From the NCBI GenBank assembly GCA_951804985.1, contig OX638133.1, positions 28,984,963-29,048,962 on the forward strand: a DNA stretch of 64,000 bases, read 5' to 3'. Shown in pieces: positions 37,121 through 49,340 of this stretch; position 1 is the stretch's first letter; every line of letters starts with the position of its first letter. The notes below the pieces were generated by a model. That model searched no databases. It saw nothing but the letters and a program-made list of their open reading frames with translations, and had not been told where the DNA came from. The translations under genes and the position numbers were made by a program. Source of the stretch: Dryomyza anilis. Taxonomy: Eukaryota; Arthropoda; Insecta; Diptera; Dryomyzidae.

Positions 37121-38929
37121 ATGGCCGAAGATGTAGAGTACAATGGTGAAACAAAAATTTGGAAATCCTGCAAAAAACCGCAATTTGAATATGTGAATGA
37201 AACGATTGGTGAGATGTTTTTGAAAAATAGGCATTTTATCGAACCGACTAAAGTGATAGAGAGTCATTATGATACCGGTGTGGATCAAACCATGGCTGAT
37301 ATTCATAGGGATTCAGTGACGGTGGCCATCAATATGCGTGAACTTGGATTGAAACAGGGTGATGTTGTGCTATTCTATTCGAATAATAATGGCAAAATAA
37401 CTGCCCTGACTTTGGGCTGTTATTTTATGGGTCTGCCCGTGAATTATTTTGAGACGAATTTTAACAGTGGTAAATATAAACATTTAAATAAATTTATATA
37501 CCGAAAAATCTTTTATGTTTCAATTAACTGCCATAATATTTAAAACTTAAGTTTTCCTTAATTGTTTTATTTTTATTAAACAATCTTTATTGCTCCTGTA
37601 GAATATGAAAAATTTACACTTGAGCTGCTGTCTCCCACCATGATACTATTCCAGGAGGAGTACAGAATCAATATAGAGACAACTGTCAAGAATATAAACC
37701 TGCCAAATTTAAAACATTTGATTTCTATTGATGGAACCAGTGGATCTACAGTCGAATCCACACTATTCAAGTGCATTCCTCAAACACAGTTTGAAAGCTT
37801 TGCGGCACCCGCATTGGGCGATCCTCAGAAAGTAATCGCATCGTATTTACTTACCTCTGGTTCTACGGGCCTACCAAAGGCGGTGGCCCTCAGTCACGCT
37901 TCAATGCAGCGAGGCATAATGAATCGTTGGGATATTCCAAAAGACAACATTACATCATCTTTTAGTCCCTTACGTTGGATAACTCAATCGGTACTGATGT
38001 TAGTGTCGTTAATTTTAGGAATTCGAAGAGTGTGCGTTTTTAAGAATCCGACTGGTCCAATCGGACGCGAGATCATACGCAGTAAACGTATAACCAATTT
38101 AATCTGTACGCCTACCCTATTACAAAATATACTGCAGACCTTGAATGAGAACAATGTAGATGCTTTGGACTCAGTGCAAACTATAATGGTGGTAGGCGAG
38201 GCGCCAACCCCAACTATTATGGAATTATTAGAAAAATTTGTACCTAACGTAGTTTTTGGCACTTGTTATGGCATGACGGAAATGTCCGGTGCTATATCGA
38301 TCGATGGTTATCTGGCGCAAGGTTTAGAATTGAAAATTTTTAATGACAATGGAGAGACGGTGGGTCCAATGACAAAAGGTCAGCTGGTTATTCGTTCGCC
38401 CGTACCTATTATGGGTTATTTGAATATTAGCAGGCAGAAAGATTTTTACGAAGATGGTTTCTTTAATACTGGAGATTATGGTTATATGGATGATAATAAT
38501 GTACTACATATGATATCGCGTTATAAGAATTTAGTTCGATGCAAAGATAATATTGTAAGTGTAAATAACATTATTATGATATTGTTTTTAATAATTATTT
38601 TTCTATAGTTAATACCAAATTATGTGGAAGACTTAATCAGTGCCTTACCGGAGGTTTCCTCATCTATTTTAGTAGGCTACCAAAAATCTGCAACCGCAAC
38701 TGAGGACACAGCTGCTTTATTTATTGTTTTAACGCCGGAGGCTGAGACCTCAACAGATATACTATATACAAAAATCAGAGAACTCTTGAAACATCAACTG
38801 AAATTGGAGCAAAATGATATTTTTGAAGATATACAAATAATCGAGAAATTGCCATTATCAAGCTGTGGCAAGGTAGAGAGAAGCGAACTGAAAAAATTAG
38901 CAACGCAGAATTTTCTGGCTCGTTCTTGA
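37121..38929 (+). CDS. Acyl-CoA synthetase of the luciferase/4CL family, array gene E
   Basis: Exons are 37121..37469, 37602..38554 and 38609..38929 (540 aa), intact. It shares the B-like block and MSGAISIDGY with D. Private changes include INIETT near residue 140, QTQFESF, and QTLNENN. Intron 2 ends CTATAG rather than CTACAG, which puts a stop in the read-through frame and shows that the long ORFs over this intron in C and D are not coding. Motifs are as in C/D. Confidence 0.88.
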
Positions 38930-38968
38930 GATGATTATTTGTATTAGTTTTTGTGGTCTGAAGGTCGG

Positions 38969-38974
38969 AATAAA
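38969..38974 (+). terminator. Candidate poly(A) signal of gene E
   Basis: AATAAA 40 nt after the stop, as in C and D. Confidence 0.6.
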
Positions 38975-40077
38975 TGGTAAACATATTTTAATACATTTTT
39001 GTGGTTTTTGAATACTTAAGAATTGTGTAAATTAAACTATATTATTAAGTTTAACAAATAAAATATATCATTAATTATGTTTTATGCTTTAAATTGTCTA
39101 AATAAACAATATTTAGTTATAGTTTATATAACAATTAGCTAACAAATATTTGAATAGTTGAAACTGTTGGTTAAAGAAAAAATTAAAAAGAATATTCATT
39201 TCCCTAAGCAAGATATAATTAGAACGTAGAAGTATTAGACAGAATAATAGGTTATTGTTTCCCTTAGGCGTCCTTGGATTCTGTGAAACGCACAAAGCTT
39301 CTGCTTTTAATGTTTTAACTTTTAACAACTGTAATCTCTATACATATTTGAACCAAACTGAAAATATTGACTCTGTTTTGAATATCAATTCATCTAAACT
39401 TTAAAATATCGCAAACGAAAATATGTTTGCGTGCTTCACTTTTAATGAAAGCCGTCAAAGACTGAGGTTGGTAACGTTTAATTATTTAAAAATTATAAAG
39501 AAGATCCAGTCGTATGAATGATTCTCAAGAAGGTAGAACCCCTTCCCGACTAAATAATTTCTTTTAATCTTTTGAACATTTTTACAGGACTTCCCTATTC
39601 GTTTCTCAAAGAACGGTCTCAGAAAGTCTTACAGAATAGTTTGACTCATTACTGTGAGTGCTTCGATTTTGTATTTAAAAAATATTAGAAAGAGTCACCA
39701 AATCGATTGACGCTGATTCTCTAGAAGGTGTTTTGGAAAACAATTACTTAAGTGATGGCAGAATGTATATTGAGCATGCAAAGAAGTTGTTGTAGCAGGG
39801 CTTCTACTGGCAAGGACTGGACAAATTTCCTACTGGGATGGTTATTTTCAAAATTTTATTAAATATGAGAAATAAACTTATTTTTTATGCTATAATATTT
39901 CAATATATTTCAGTTTAATATCATACACAGAAAAAATATATGTCTAAATAAAGCAACAAAATAAAATGTATCAATACAATTAATTTTTAATTGATTCATC
40001 ACCGATGCTACATTTAATTGTATTGATTAAATATTGAATTATATTTTTTTTATAAATTAATTGAACACCCGTTATTT

Positions 40078-40081
40078 ATAT

Positions 40082-40141
<60 letters not shown>
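40078..40141. repeat. (CA)/(TA)n microsatellite, unit E
   Basis: ACACACACA followed by about 25 TA dinucleotides; orthologous to the TA tracts of C and D. Confidence 0.85.
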
Positions 40142-40145
<4 letters not shown>

Positions 40146-40313
40146 TTATTTTACTTTTTAATAACTAAAAATGTCTTTAAAATAAATACATATGTATTTG
40201 ATTTACGCCCTATAGCATATGTACTTATTTTTACTAAACTTATGTAGTTGTTTTTATATGGAGAATTACTACAGAATTTAACAGCTTTTCTATATAAAAT
40301 TTCAATACATATG

Positions 40314-40823
40314 TTCGCGCCGCGAACGTAAATTTAATATCATCTGATGTGAACGCCATTATACAAAAATAAGGCGAATCATTAGAGCGGTTGGCGACTC
40401 TGCCCAAAAAGTCTCCAACGCATGACAGGCACACGCACACATTCACATAGATAGGCGAAAGAACAAACGTCAAAGGTGACATTTGCCTCGTGGTGCGATG
40501 GGACACTCACTTCACTTTCAACAGCAGCAGCCGAACAACATTCATTTTCTGATCGCCACAACAGCTCTTTAAATTACTTAAAACTTAAAGTTAATAAATA
40601 TTATAACGTTAACTTAAAACTACCACGCGTTTTTATTTAATAGATATATTGTCTCAGAGACAATTTGCCCGGTTACTGATCGCAGTCGACGTCACCAGTC
40701 ACCGGCGCATAAACCATGTAAAGGCCATCATTGGATTTCGGTAAGCAACGAACCTGAAACATCGAAAGCGCCTTCAGCTAGCAGCAGCAACAAGTGCAGT
40801 CGCCCGTGTCCCAAGTGGACAAC
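40314..40823. mobile_element. Solo-LTR-like element (copy X2)
   Basis: The 510 bp starting GTTCGCGCCGCGAACG region to GTGGACAAC is flanked by the 5 bp direct repeat ATATG (40309-40313 and 40824-40828). A 5 bp duplication fits an LTR retroelement. An AATAAATATT and TTTTTATTTAA stretch near 40590-40640 could hold a polyadenylation signal. The ends are not the usual TG...CA, so the class call is tentative. Related copy at 5852-6372. Confidence 0.55.
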
Positions 40824-40828
40824 ATATG

Positions 40829-41194
40829 TAATAAAAAACCTACATTTTGTCTTTATTTATACGTTCAGAAATGTGTAGAGAAATTACTACATATGCCTTT
40901 AATTTGACAATAATATGTAGTTATTTTACTTTGTTGTGATCATTTATTATATAACATAATTATTTTTATTAATTCGGAATATTATATGAATGAATATTAA
41001 TATAATTTGTTTAATACCAAAAATAAGATACAAGAATTATAAATCTGAAAACTATTTAGTTGTATAGTAAAAATAAAGATTGTTAACCACAACCACAAAA
41101 AAAAATGTACACATAAATAAATAAATATATAAATAAATAAAAATATAAATAAAACAAAAAATTTCCTGATCATAAGATGGAAGCACCACTAAGT
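40829..41194. other. AT-rich intergenic DNA
   Basis: No gene; contains a short AAATAAATA simple repeat around 41110-41160. Confidence 0.5.
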
Positions 41195-41202
41195 ATCATC
41201 AG

Positions 41203-42331
41203 CAGTGTTGCCAGTTTATCATTTTTAAAGCTAGATTTAGCTTTTTATTTTTGTGTTTAGCTTTAAATTCCGGGGCTAATTTATTTAGCCTTTTTTAAAT
41301 TATATATATCTTAATAAAATTTAGTAAATAATGCAAATTTCCATAAAATAGTGTGTCTTAATTTGAAATATTGTTTAAAATACAACCGTGATTTTGTATT
41401 AAATTTAGTTTTTCTTCGAGTATCCTAAAATTAAGAACAACCTGATGTCAACAGTATTGATTTTCGATGATCGTGGTAGCATTTTAAATATATTGAAAAA
41501 TGTTCAGCCATAAAGTTTAAATTAGATGGTTGCGGTGACAGCAACGCCTTTTATAAGACCAATGCTGAGCATGTAGAATTCCTATATTTTTGTAAACGAA
41601 AAAGCCTTCCCAAATGAGTTTAGCAATTATGATCTAAAAATGTTGGATTTTCTTTCCATTAAATTTTCCAGAAATACATATTTATAAATACATATCCAAT
41701 TAAAAAACATTTTTTTTTTATTTCCAAAAATATAGAAATATTTATCTTAAAAATTAGTATTTGAACGCAATTCACAGTTTTGAAAAGTATAAAAGCAGTG
41801 TAGAAGCAGGTAAAACAACTAGCCATTTTTCGCGCAGGCTCTTTAAATTGTACATGGATTTATGATATTTTTAAAAATATATTGAAAATTTGAAAGATTA
41901 AAAAAATTAATAGTACTGACTAATTGTACTGACTTTTAGGTGTAATTTTGAAAATTAATTGACTATTTACTGGCAAATAAAAAATGTTTATGGAATATTT
42001 GAAAATTTTATTGAAATATTAAAAATTAAAAGCAATTTTAAATTATCAACAAATTTTGACATTGGAAACTTATTGTATATTGTGATAAACTAACATTTAT
42101 TAATTGACTTTTTATTGGAAATTTTGGAATTTTAGTGAAAATATACAAATTATAATATTTTTAATAGACTGAAAGATTATATTTGTGTTTCAAATAATTT
42201 ATTTAATAAAATACATAGAAAAAATAATAAAAAAAATTTACCCTTTTTTTAGGTTTTTTTAAACATGATTTTAGCCTTTTCTAGCTTTTTTTTTGTTTAG
42301 CTTTTTCTTCAAAAAAGTTCTGACAACACTG
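41203..42331. mobile_element. Second non-autonomous hAT-type element
   Basis: The left end CAGTGTTGCCAG and the right end CTGACAACACTG are inverted near-copies. The 8 bp ATCATCAG flanks both (41195-41202 and 42332-42339). Size is 1129 bp, AT-rich, with TTTAGCTTTTT blocks inside both ends. There is no transposase. It is not the same family as the 15583 element by end sequence. Confidence 0.85.
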
Positions 42332-42339
42332 ATCATCAG

Positions 42340-43151
42340 TTCTGACGACTCAAAAAAATGGAAAGCACTTAAGTGTATCTTTTCGGTTCAAACACATTAG
42401 AATAATATGCTATGGTAAATCATACCATGGTAAAACCATAAAGATGTCATATCAACTAGACATCTGCACAAATGGTTTTGAAGTTTCCTCTGCATATATG
42501 CCCTACTGCACTCTACAGTTTTGAATTCATTTAGCAAATAACAATCGACAGTATTATAGTGAAGTCTCTCTGAGCGTATTCACTTCACTTCAGTATTTGT
42601 TTCATTGGTGTCAAGCACTGTCAAAACGTCAAGCCATTCAAAACATTCAATGTTTTGAAGCACACAACAAACGACAACACTGTCGCTGAACATGCAACGA
42701 ATACAGTGGGTGCAGCGAATAGTGGGTGCGAACAGTGGGTGCAACTAATAACGAGTGAGAAGACGAACATTGAAAACAACAACACATCTGCCGCTAGTTC
42801 GACGAAGGTAATGTTGTTGTTGCTATTTATGTATTAATAAAAAATACAACAAACATTATTTAAAAAAAATTGTTAAAAAATAAATTTTGTACGACAATAA
42901 CAACGCTCTGGTCAAAAATTAATATATTAAAAAAAATTGTTTCTATTTGAATAATGCAAAAATGTTTTTCGATAAATAAAAAAACTTAATATAAAATATT
43001 ATATGATTTTCTTATACCATTTGTTTTCTTTTTTTTATATTTCAATATGAATGAAAATTCCTTAGAGTAAAAATGATAAAATAAAATGAGCAAACTACTC
43101 ATCTGCAGCTGCGTACTATATTTGTATACTGCAGAGTTGATAACTAACTTT
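42340..43151. other. Intergenic DNA between hAT and mariner copies
   Basis: Includes a fragment of the palindromic CCATGGT/CTATGGT repeat near 42410-42440. A compositionally different, GC-richer stretch at about 42530-42815 has a 60-codon ORF (42655-42837) without recognisable motifs; I do not call it a gene. Confidence 0.4.
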
Positions 43152-43153
43152 TA

Positions 43154-44061
43154 AAGGGTTTTTCAATAACAGCGCTACAAAAGTTAAAACAAAAACGGTT
43201 TTGGATATCAATGAAATTCTTTATTCCTGTAAAAGTACGTTCGATGCCATTATGTATGGAACTCGATATCTTTTGCATGGCCACAACGGGCACGCTTGCA
43301 GAAGTCCGATACAGCAGAAGTCCGATACAGTTGCAATTTCACGTTCGATTTCCGTACGAAGTCCATCAATCGTCGCTGGCCATAGGCTTGACGTAGCTCC
43401 ACAGGAAATAGTCTAACGGCGTCAAATCGCACGACCGAGGTGGCCAATCGACTGAACCATTTCGTGAGATAACACGTTCTCCAAACTTGGTTTCCAATAA
43501 TGTGATTGTGGCATTCGCTGTGTGGCTTGTGGCGCCGTCCTGTTGGAACCACATGTCCTCCATGTCCATATCATCCAATTGGGGCCAAAAATATTCGGTT
43601 ATCATTGAACGGAAGCGATTCCCATTCACAGTAACGTGCCGGTCTTGATCATCACTGAAGAAGTACGGCCCAATGACGCCGCCGGCACATAAACCGCACC
43701 AAACCGTAATTTTTTCGGGATGCAATGATGACTCATGGAGTACGTGTGGATTGCTGTCTGAACAATAACGCATATTTTGTTTATTGACGAAGCCATTCAG
43801 CCAGAAATGAGCCTCATCGATAAAGATGATTTTTCGATGAAAATCCGAATCATTTTCAAGTTGTTGCTCAGCCCAATTCACGAACATGCGACGTAGCGCT
43901 CTTAAAGTTGAGGCCACTGACTCCGAATTTCGGTAGTAAATTTTAATAATTTCGACTCGTTGTTGGCTCCTATATCATTCCATTATGAAATGGCAAACCT
44001 TACTGAAGAGAAATGTCAAAAGAGCGCTCTACTTTTGTAGCGTCCCTGTTAACAAACCCTT
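43154..44061 (-). mobile_element. Mariner-like element copy 2, internally deleted
   Basis: 908 bp with ends AAAGGGTTT...AAACCCTTT and TA duplications at 43152-43153 and 44062-44063. It is the same family as 874-2116 but in opposite orientation. About 300 bp between the N-terminal RALR and RMFVNW segments of the transposase are missing. Confidence 0.88.
43205..43983 (-). pseudogene. Broken mariner transposase (copy 2)
   Basis: The first residues (TRVEIIKIYYRNSESVASTL type) are followed directly by RMFVNWAEQQL, so most of the DNA-binding part is lost. The catalytic core reads IDEAHFWLNGFVNKQN, then PEKITVWCGL, then MWFQQDGATSHTANATI and SCDLTPLDYFLW. A frameshift follows near 43370. The core segment missing in copy 1 is present here and vice versa. 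Confidence 0.85.
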
Positions 44062-44063
44062 TA

Positions 44064-45028
44064 AAACCAAAAATATTCAGCGGTAAACTTAGGTGGCAAC
44101 TCTATAGTCATCTCTCATTAAGACGGTTCCGTCAGATGCTACGGACAGTTTTGGTTTATTTATATACTTCTTTCGCAGTCATCCGTCATGTGCAAAAATA
44201 AAAAACAACAACAACAAAAACCAAAGAATTCGTTTAACCAAAGAATTAGTTTATACCTGCACGAGGGACGATCTTTCGTAATTCGTTCGTCAGTGATCCC
44301 ACACGAATTCAAATGAAAGCAAAAAACAAAACATCAATACAGTTTGTGCAATATGTAGAGAACGAATTTTCAATACAAGGTGTAGTAAAAAATAAGACAA
44401 TAAAGGCAAATGTATTTAAAAACAAAATGTAGTAGAAATAATTTTTTTCAAAACATCAAATTAATACAAATGTATTAAAAAACGATCAAAATGTAGTAGA
44501 ACTGCATTTTTTCAAAACGAAGACATAAATGTAGTATTATTTACTACAGTAATTTTTTCGGTGTAGGTTTAACTATATTTGCAAACCTCGTCCTGGTAAA
44601 ATGAAAGACATTTGGATTCCTTGCGTCCTAATTAGTAAGTCAAAGCAGTTTCAATGCTAAATTCGAATAAAACTAGACCGAAGGATTCGGGTTAAACAAT
44701 TTTTCGGGTGAACATTTTCCAAGTTTTATAATAGAGCCAGTATATGTTGTAATCATCTATAAACACAAATAAGAATATTTTTTTTGCATAGTGTACATTT
44801 GATCATAATAATGATCAACACTAAAAGTGATAGGCTCTATTGACCAGCTATCAAAATGCCCCTACCACACGTGTTTTGGAATTGTTAATATTGGTAAAAC
44901 ATATCGGCAAAATCTGTTTGACGTCACTCTGATTAAAAGTCAGTGACTGTGTCAATTTAAAGAATATTAATATTTTATGTTTAATTACAACAATGATACT
45001 AGCTGATAGTGGAACCTATAATTTTTAG
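44064..45028. other. Upstream region of gene F
   Basis: No gene is seen. The part 44340-44570 has CAAAATGTAGTAGAA-type repeats and ends TAATTTTTTCGGTGTAG, a motif that also occurs near 25400. From about 44715 on it is homologous to the DNA upstream of D and E. Confidence 0.45.
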
Positions 45029-45055
45029 CGCATAACTATTTGTACAGCTATATAA
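45029..45055 (+). promoter_or_regulatory. Core promoter of ligase gene F, shared with gene A
   Basis: CGCATAACTATTTG followed by CAGCTATATAAG. The first block is otherwise found only before gene A (219-238). TATATAA at 45049-45055 lies 78 to 84 nt before the ATG. Confidence 0.6.
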
Positions 45056-45132
45056 GTTAAACAATTGCCAATATAAGTTTAGTTCATGATTAGCTTTTGA
45101 CGGATTATTTGTGCGAAAATTAAAAATTCAAA

Positions 45133-46940
45133 ATGGCCGAAGACATAGAGTACAATATTGAAACGAAAATTTGGAAATCCTGCAAAAAACCGCAATTTGA
45201 ATATGTGAATGAAACGATTGGCGAGATGTTTTTGAAAAATAGGCATTTTATCGAACCCACTAAAGTGATAGAGAGTCATTATGATACCGGTGTGGATCAA
45301 ACCATGGCTGATATTCACAGGGATTCAGTGACGGTGGCCATTAATATGCGTGAACTTGGATTGAAACAGGGCGATGTTGTGCTATTCTATTCGAATAATA
45401 ATGCCAAAATAACTGCCCTGACTTTGGGCTGTTATTTTATGGGTCTGCCCGTGAATTATTTTGAGACGAATTTTAACAGTGGTAAATATAAACATTTAAA
45501 TAAATTTATATACCGAAAAATCTATTATGTTTCAATTAACTGCCATAATAGAATTTAAGTTTTCTCAAATATTCAATAATTTTGTATTAAATAATTTATG
45601 TAACTCACGCAGAATATCAAAAATTTACACTTGAGCTACTATCTCCCACAATGATACTATTCCAGGAGGAGTACCGAACCCATATAGAGACTACTGTCAA
45701 GAATATAAACCTGCCAAATTTAAAACATTTAATTTCTATTGATGGAACCAGTGGATCTACAGTCGAATCCACACTATTCAAGTGCATTCCTCAATCACAT
45801 GTTGAAAGCTTTGCGGCACCCGCATTGGGCGATCCTCAGAAAGTAATCGCATCGTATATACTTACCTCTGGTTCCACGGGCCTACCAAAGGCGGTGGCCC
45901 TCAGTCACGCTTCAATGCAGCGAGGCATAATGAATCGTTTGAATATTTCAAAAGACAGCATTGCGTCATCTTTTAGTCCCTTGCGTTGGATTGTTCAACC
46001 GGTATTGATGTTGCAATCTATAATCTTAGGAGTACAAAGAATTTGTGTTTTTAAAAGTCCAACTGGTGACATCGGCCGCGAGATCATACGCACTAAACGT
46101 ATAACCAATTTTTTCAGTACACCTACCCTATTACAAAATATACTACAGACCATGAATGAGAAGAATGCTGATGCTTTGGATTCAGTGGAAAGAATAATGG
46201 TGGTAGGCGAGGCACCAACCCCAATTGTTATGGAATTATTAGAAAAATTTGCACCTAACGCAATTTTTGGCACTGGTTATGGCATGACGGAAATGTGCGG
46301 TGCTATATCGATCAATGGTTATCTGGCGCAAGGTTTAGAATTGAAAATTTTGAATGACCATGACGAGACGGTGGGTCCAATGACAAAAGGTCAGCTGGTT
46401 GTACGTGCACCTGTGCCTATTATGGGTTACTTGAATATCAGCAGGGAGAAAGATTTTTACGAAGATGGTTTCTTTAATACTGGAGATTATGGTTATATGG
46501 ATGATAACAAAATACTATATGTGATATCGCGTTATAAGAATTTAGTTCGATGCAAAGATAATATTGTAAGTGTAAATAACATTATTAATATATTGTTTTT
46601 AATAATTATTTTTCTATAGTTAATACCAAATTATGTGGAAGACTTAATCAGTGCCTTACCGGAGGTTTCCTCATCTATTTTAGTAGGCTACCAAAAATCT
46701 GCAACCGCAACTGAGGACACAGCCGCTTTATTTATTGTTTTAGCGTCGAAGGTTGAGAGCTCAGCAGAAATGATATATACAAAAATCAGAGAACTCTTAA
46801 AACACCAACTGAAATTAGAGCAAAATGATATTTTTGAAGACATACAAATAGTTGATAAATTGCCATTATCAAGCTGTGGCAAGGTAGAGAGAAGCGAACT
46901 GAAAAAATTAGCAACGCAGAATTTTTTGGCTCGTTCTTGA
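45133..46940 (+). CDS. Acyl-CoA synthetase of the luciferase/4CL family, array gene F
   Basis: Exons are 45133..45481, 45613..46565 and 46620..46940 (540 aa), intact. It has the seven-residue deletion of the C-E group but is clearly more diverged from them (for example NRLNISKDSIASS, QSIILGVQRICVFKSPTGD, ASKVESSAEMIYTK). Motifs: TSGSTGLPK 201-209, GYGMTE 338-343, NTGDYG, SRYKN, PLSSCGKVER. It probably represents the older lineage from which the C-E units arose. The 3' untranslated region is interrupted by a MITE. Confidence 0.88.
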
Positions 46941-46950
46941 AATCATTTAG

Positions 46951-47367
46951 CGTATTTACAGTTCGTCGTATTTTAATGTGGTATTCGTACCATGTAGTAT
47001 ATATACGTAGTATAGTACATTAATATAGAAACGTCAATTTGTTGTTGTATCCCTTATAAAAGTGAAATACCACAAGTGTTGTATTTGAGAGTAGCCCTGA
47101 GACATGTTTTTTGGTGTCGTATTTTGTGAAAGAATGGAAAATTGTAGAATTGAATATTAAAATTACACATGAAACGCTAATTTATTCGTCTTTCTTTTTA
47201 AATCGAGGAATATTTATGATATTTAAAAAAAATACCAAATTTATAAGAATCAGCTGCATTTATTTGACGATATATTTGAACAAGCAGAAAAGTGGTGCTC
47301 AGAGTTTAATTGCCGTTCTGCCGTATTAATACAATGTTGTACCAATACCATGAAACTGTGAATACAC
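46951..47367. mobile_element. MITE-like insertion in the 3' region of gene F
   Basis: DNA colinear with the 3' regions of C, D and E is interrupted here by 417 bp. The ends CGTATTTACAGTT and the reverse complement of AACTGTGAATACAC are similar, and TAG flanks both sides (46948-46950 and 47368-47370). Class uncertain. Confidence 0.55.
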
Positions 47368-47404
47368 TAGTTATTAGTATCAGTTTTTGTGTTCTGAAAG
47401 TCGG

Positions 47405-47410
47405 AATAAA
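47405..47410 (+). terminator. Candidate poly(A) signal of gene F
   Basis: AATAAA in the context GTCGGAATAAATGGTAAA, homologous to the signals of C-E, but 465 nt after the stop because of the MITE insertion. Confidence 0.5.
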
Positions 47411-48594
47411 TGGTAAAAATAGTTTAAAACATTTATTGTGATTTAGGAATACTTAAGAATTGTGTAAATTAATCTATATTATTAAGTATAACAAATAGTA
47501 TATATCATCAATTACTAATTATGTTTTATGCTTTAAAATATCTAAAAAAAAAATATTTAGTTATAATTTATATAAAAATTAGCAAACAAATATTTGACTA
47601 GTTGAAAATTTTGATTAGAGATAAAAAATTAAAAGGAATATTCATTTTCCTAAGCAAGATATAATTAGAAGGTAGAAGTATTAGACAGAATAATAGGTTC
47701 TTGTTCTCCTTTGGCGTCCCTCGCTTCTGTCAAATGCGCTGAAGCTTTGGTTTTTAATGTTAGAACTTTTTACAACTTTGTATTCTCTGTACAGATTTGG
47801 ACCAAACTGAAAAAATTGACTTTGTGTTGAATATCAATTCATCTAAACTATAAATTCATCCGAACAACGGCAACACTAGACTAGCCGTCAAAGACTTTCA
47901 TTAAAAATGAATATGGGTATTTTTAAATATTTATTAAATATGTGTAATGAAATTATTGTTTATGCTATAATATTTCAATATATTTCAGTTTAATTTCATA
48001 CACAAAAAAAATATATGTCTAAATATGGAAATAAATTATAAATACAATTAATTTTTAATTGTTTCATCACCGATACTACATTTAATTGTATTGATTAAAT
48101 ATTGAATTATATTTATTAATAAATTAATTGAATAGCCGTAAATTTCATATATTTATTTTACTATTTTATATATAGGTATATATTACTTATTTATATTTTT
48201 AATTTTATATTTAATTTTTTTCCTTGTTCGAAGTTTGAAGCACGTTCATATCACCTATAGAGCTATAGGGCTAATTTTAAACTCAAATTATGGAGTAGCA
48301 TATGAAACGTATGATATACGCACGATGTACGGAAAAATGAATCGACGAACCGAATAGACAAGCACGCGTGGCGATGAATCAATGTGTAATAAGATCGGTA
48401 CACCAGTATCTGTAATACTGTGTCGTGAATTTAAAACTGTATTTGGCTGTAAAACTGTGTAGTGCCTTTAAAACTGGCGGTTGTTGCATAAGCTTATGTA
48501 TATATTTTATCATAAACACCAACCCATAAATGATTTGATTTATACTATTATATAATTCGTATATTCAATTAATAATATTAATAGAATTAAATAC
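47411..48594. other. Intergenic DNA after gene F
   Basis: The first about 700 bp are diverged homologs of the DNA after C-E; the rest is AT-rich without recognisable features. Confidence 0.45.
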
Positions 48595-48597
48595 TTA

Positions 48598-48840
48598 GGG
48601 TGTGTGCGAATTCGACTAAATTGCTGACTGAACTAAATTGAATGGCTTTTCATTCGATCGCCATTTGGTAACCGGTAATTGTTAAAGTCCATAATCGATC
48701 GATTATCAATTGTCTGTTTGCTGTCATCCAATTTAGTTCAATTTAGTCTGCTCAAAAATTTGCTAAATTGAAAAGTCGAACACTGCATTACCGACAAAAT
48801 TTATTTTAGTCAGCAAATTTAGTCGAATTCGCACACACCC
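48598..48840. mobile_element. PIF/Harbinger-like MITE
   Basis: 243 bp with ends GGGTGTGTGCGAATTCGACT and the inverted copy at the right, continuing for about 30 bp, and TTA on both sides (48595-48597 and 48841-48843). A 3 bp TTA duplication and GGG-type ends fit PIF/Harbinger. Confidence 0.75.
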
Positions 48841-49340
48841 TTAGTATCAATTAATCTCATTTGCTACATTTACGTTCAATATTTTTTCAAAGATTTGAGC
48901 ATTTTGAATTGTTCGGTCGTGGTTGACGTTTTTTCTGTGAATGCTCATATGTGATATATATTAAGTCAAAGAACAAAATGTATTGGTATTATCTTTTTCA
49001 TGTCATGTTTAGAGGTCGTGTTTTACTATTGTGCTATATACCCATATTCATACACACATTTTTCAGTGATATTTATTATTTAACATATTCAAAAATTTGA
49101 ATTTGTCCTCATGCATGACATGTGTTTCATGTGTTCCATATCAAAACTTCTATCGAATGGTTTTATGATGAGTTCAGGTAAATCTGTTCCGAATATGTTT
49201 TTGAGTTCCGAATATTTTTTTATTATAAATATAATTTGTACGTTACTAAAATTCAGTCAATCTTAAATCTTCATCTGGTATCAACAGAGTCCGTTAATTT
49301 TTGTGAAGAACAAGAACCGCGGCTACATTTTGTGTAGCCG

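Larger units (their letters stand above)
36854..40408 (+). repeat. Partial tandem duplication unit E
   Basis: Homology with C and D runs from CTATTGGCC at 36854 to about 40408, inside the solo-LTR-like repeat. Beyond that E keeps the full repeat, whereas C and D jump to the 1 kb repeat. Confidence 0.85.

Noticed and set aside
42655..42837. 60 aa ORF in a GC-richer patch
   Set aside because: No motif, no partner exon and no conservation within the window; it could be part of a repeat but there is no support for a gene.
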